Origin: Paratinospora sagittata
Lineage: Eukaryota > Streptophyta > Magnoliopsida > Ranunculales > Menispermaceae
Length of the DNA: 64,000 bases
Reading direction: 5' to 3'
Assembly: GCA_035771175.1 (NCBI GenBank)
Contig: JAYMFD010001271.1
Coordinates: 1,860,001-1,924,000 of the forward strand
The notes under the pieces were generated by a model that saw only the letters and a program-made list of their open reading frames with translations, did no database searches and had not been told where the DNA came from. Of this stretch, positions 63,357 through 64,000 are shown one piece after another. The position numbers were made by a program, and so were the translations under genes. How positions within the stretch are numbered: the stretch's first letter is position 1; the number at the start of each line of letters is the position of its first letter.

Positions 63357-64000
63357 TAGGGTTGAATAACCAAAAATCAATTTTTCCGGAAAATTGCCTA
63401 CAACGCGCTATCATTTTTGATAACTCGCTATAAAGTAGTTACCGTGATTTTTCGATTTTTACTAAAATGGGCAATAGCGTGCAATAGGCCTAGATTGCAC
63501 GCTAACGGAAAGTCCAAAAAACTCGAGCTCTTGGGTATGTGTATATCGACTTACAATAGCCCGCTATAAGTCATTAGGGGGCATGATACACAACCCAATT
63601 GCATGCTATCCAAGTTTGGGTTAGAAATCTCACATTTTAACGAGAACAACGAAGGCCCTTTCCCTTGCTCGATTTTTCCATTCCTTACACAGTTTTGACT
63701 GGGAATCGTAACTGAAATATTCTCCACTAACACATGGATGATGCCCATCGTTTCGCACGGCCAAAACTACTTTAGATTAAACAATGTTTTGAATTCAAAT
63801 CATTTCCTACTCTCTTGCTCTTAAAGCTGCAATTGCTAATTTAATAAAATGCACATTGTCTAATTTTCAAAGATACGACACACACGATTTCAGCAAGTTA
63901 GACTGAGCTTTCCACAGAGTATTTCAAAAGAAGAATGTCGTGCTTCTTGCATTGCCAATAAATGCTTCGACCCGAATCAAAGTTGGAAACTGTCTTGAAG
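63357..64000 (+). repeat. Monomer 55, first 644 bp (cut by window end)
   Basis: GTGATTTTTCG, ATACACAACCC, AACTACTTTAG and GATACGAC, with private GCTATCATTTTTG and AAAATGCACATTG. It ends at the window edge inside CTGTCTTGAAG, so the array continues to the right. Confidence 0.95.

Larger units (their letters stand above)
1..64000 (+). repeat. Satellite DNA array, ~1173-bp monomer, 54 full copies plus one partial
   Basis: The same ~1.17-kb sequence recurs from the first base to the last with no gap, always in the same orientation. The word TAGGGTTGAATAA (with rare single-base variants) recurs at a spacing of 1173 or 1174 bp, except for three 1184-bp and two 1153/1154-bp intervals that have identifiable indels. 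Neighbouring copies differ by a few percent on the left and by only a handful of bases on the right. No transposon, gene or unrelated DNA interrupts the array, and both ends lie outside the window. I do not recognise the family by name. Tandem arrays of this type are known from heterochromatin, often centromeric or subtelomeric, but nothing here fixes the chromosomal position. Confidence 0.98.

Noticed and set aside
1..64000. CRISPR-like regular repetition
   Set aside because: The repeats are contiguous kilobase units without spacers; direct repeats of CRISPR size with unique spacers are absent.
1..64000. Ribosomal intergenic spacer or other RNA-gene repeat
   Set aside because: I see no rRNA, 5S, tRNA or snRNA sequence in the monomer on either strand, so the tandem unit is not an RNA-gene cluster.

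Overview
The whole 64 kb is one uninterrupted tandem array of a long satellite repeat. I find 54 complete monomers and one cut by the right edge, all head-to-tail in the same orientation. There is no spacer, inversion, inserted element, or credible protein or RNA gene. Monomer length is 1173-1174 bp in nearly every copy. The exceptions are three 1184-bp copies with a 10-bp duplication and two 1153/1154-bp copies with a 20-bp deletion. The phase is arbitrary; I start each monomer at the word TAGGGTTGAATAA because the window opens on it. The DNA is visibly AT-rich. A kilobase-scale satellite of this extent points to a eukaryotic nuclear genome, in heterochromatin such as a centromere, pericentromere or knob. 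A plant is my best guess, but nothing in the sequence proves the clade.

Monomer anatomy, as offsets from the chosen start. A GC-richer domain runs from about -40 (end of the previous copy) to about +255. It holds eight degenerate copies of a near-palindromic core resembling AGCGCGCT. Six of these form three pairs, 20 bp apart within a pair, and the pairs recur every 74-75 bp. This is the relic of a 74-bp sub-repeat. An 11-bp-arm inverted repeat lies at +118 to +147 and an 8-bp-arm one near +736 to +757. The remaining ~850 bp is AT-rich with no internal repetition that I see.

Layout. Positions 1-7042 are two almost identical copies of a three-monomer higher-order repeat (3521 bp), followed by related but diverged copies to about 12.9 kb. 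From 12.9 to 27 kb the copies are the most variable in the window. They include the 10-bp-insertion monomers and a 2358-bp two-monomer duplication (13510-18286). From 27 to 43 kb two monomer types alternate, separated by a 1-bp deletion (CATTTCTAAC versus CATTTTAAC). They are arranged in a 3.5-kb trimer that appears twice in succession and a third time displaced. From 43.4 kb to the end the copies are very uniform, with short dimeric (2346 bp) and tetrameric (4692 bp) higher-order patterns.

This is the expected record of unequal crossing-over and gene conversion: a homogenised right side, a mosaic middle, and a separately re-amplified left side. No genes work together here. The interest lies in the repeat's internal architecture, its higher-order organisation and its possible chromosomal role.
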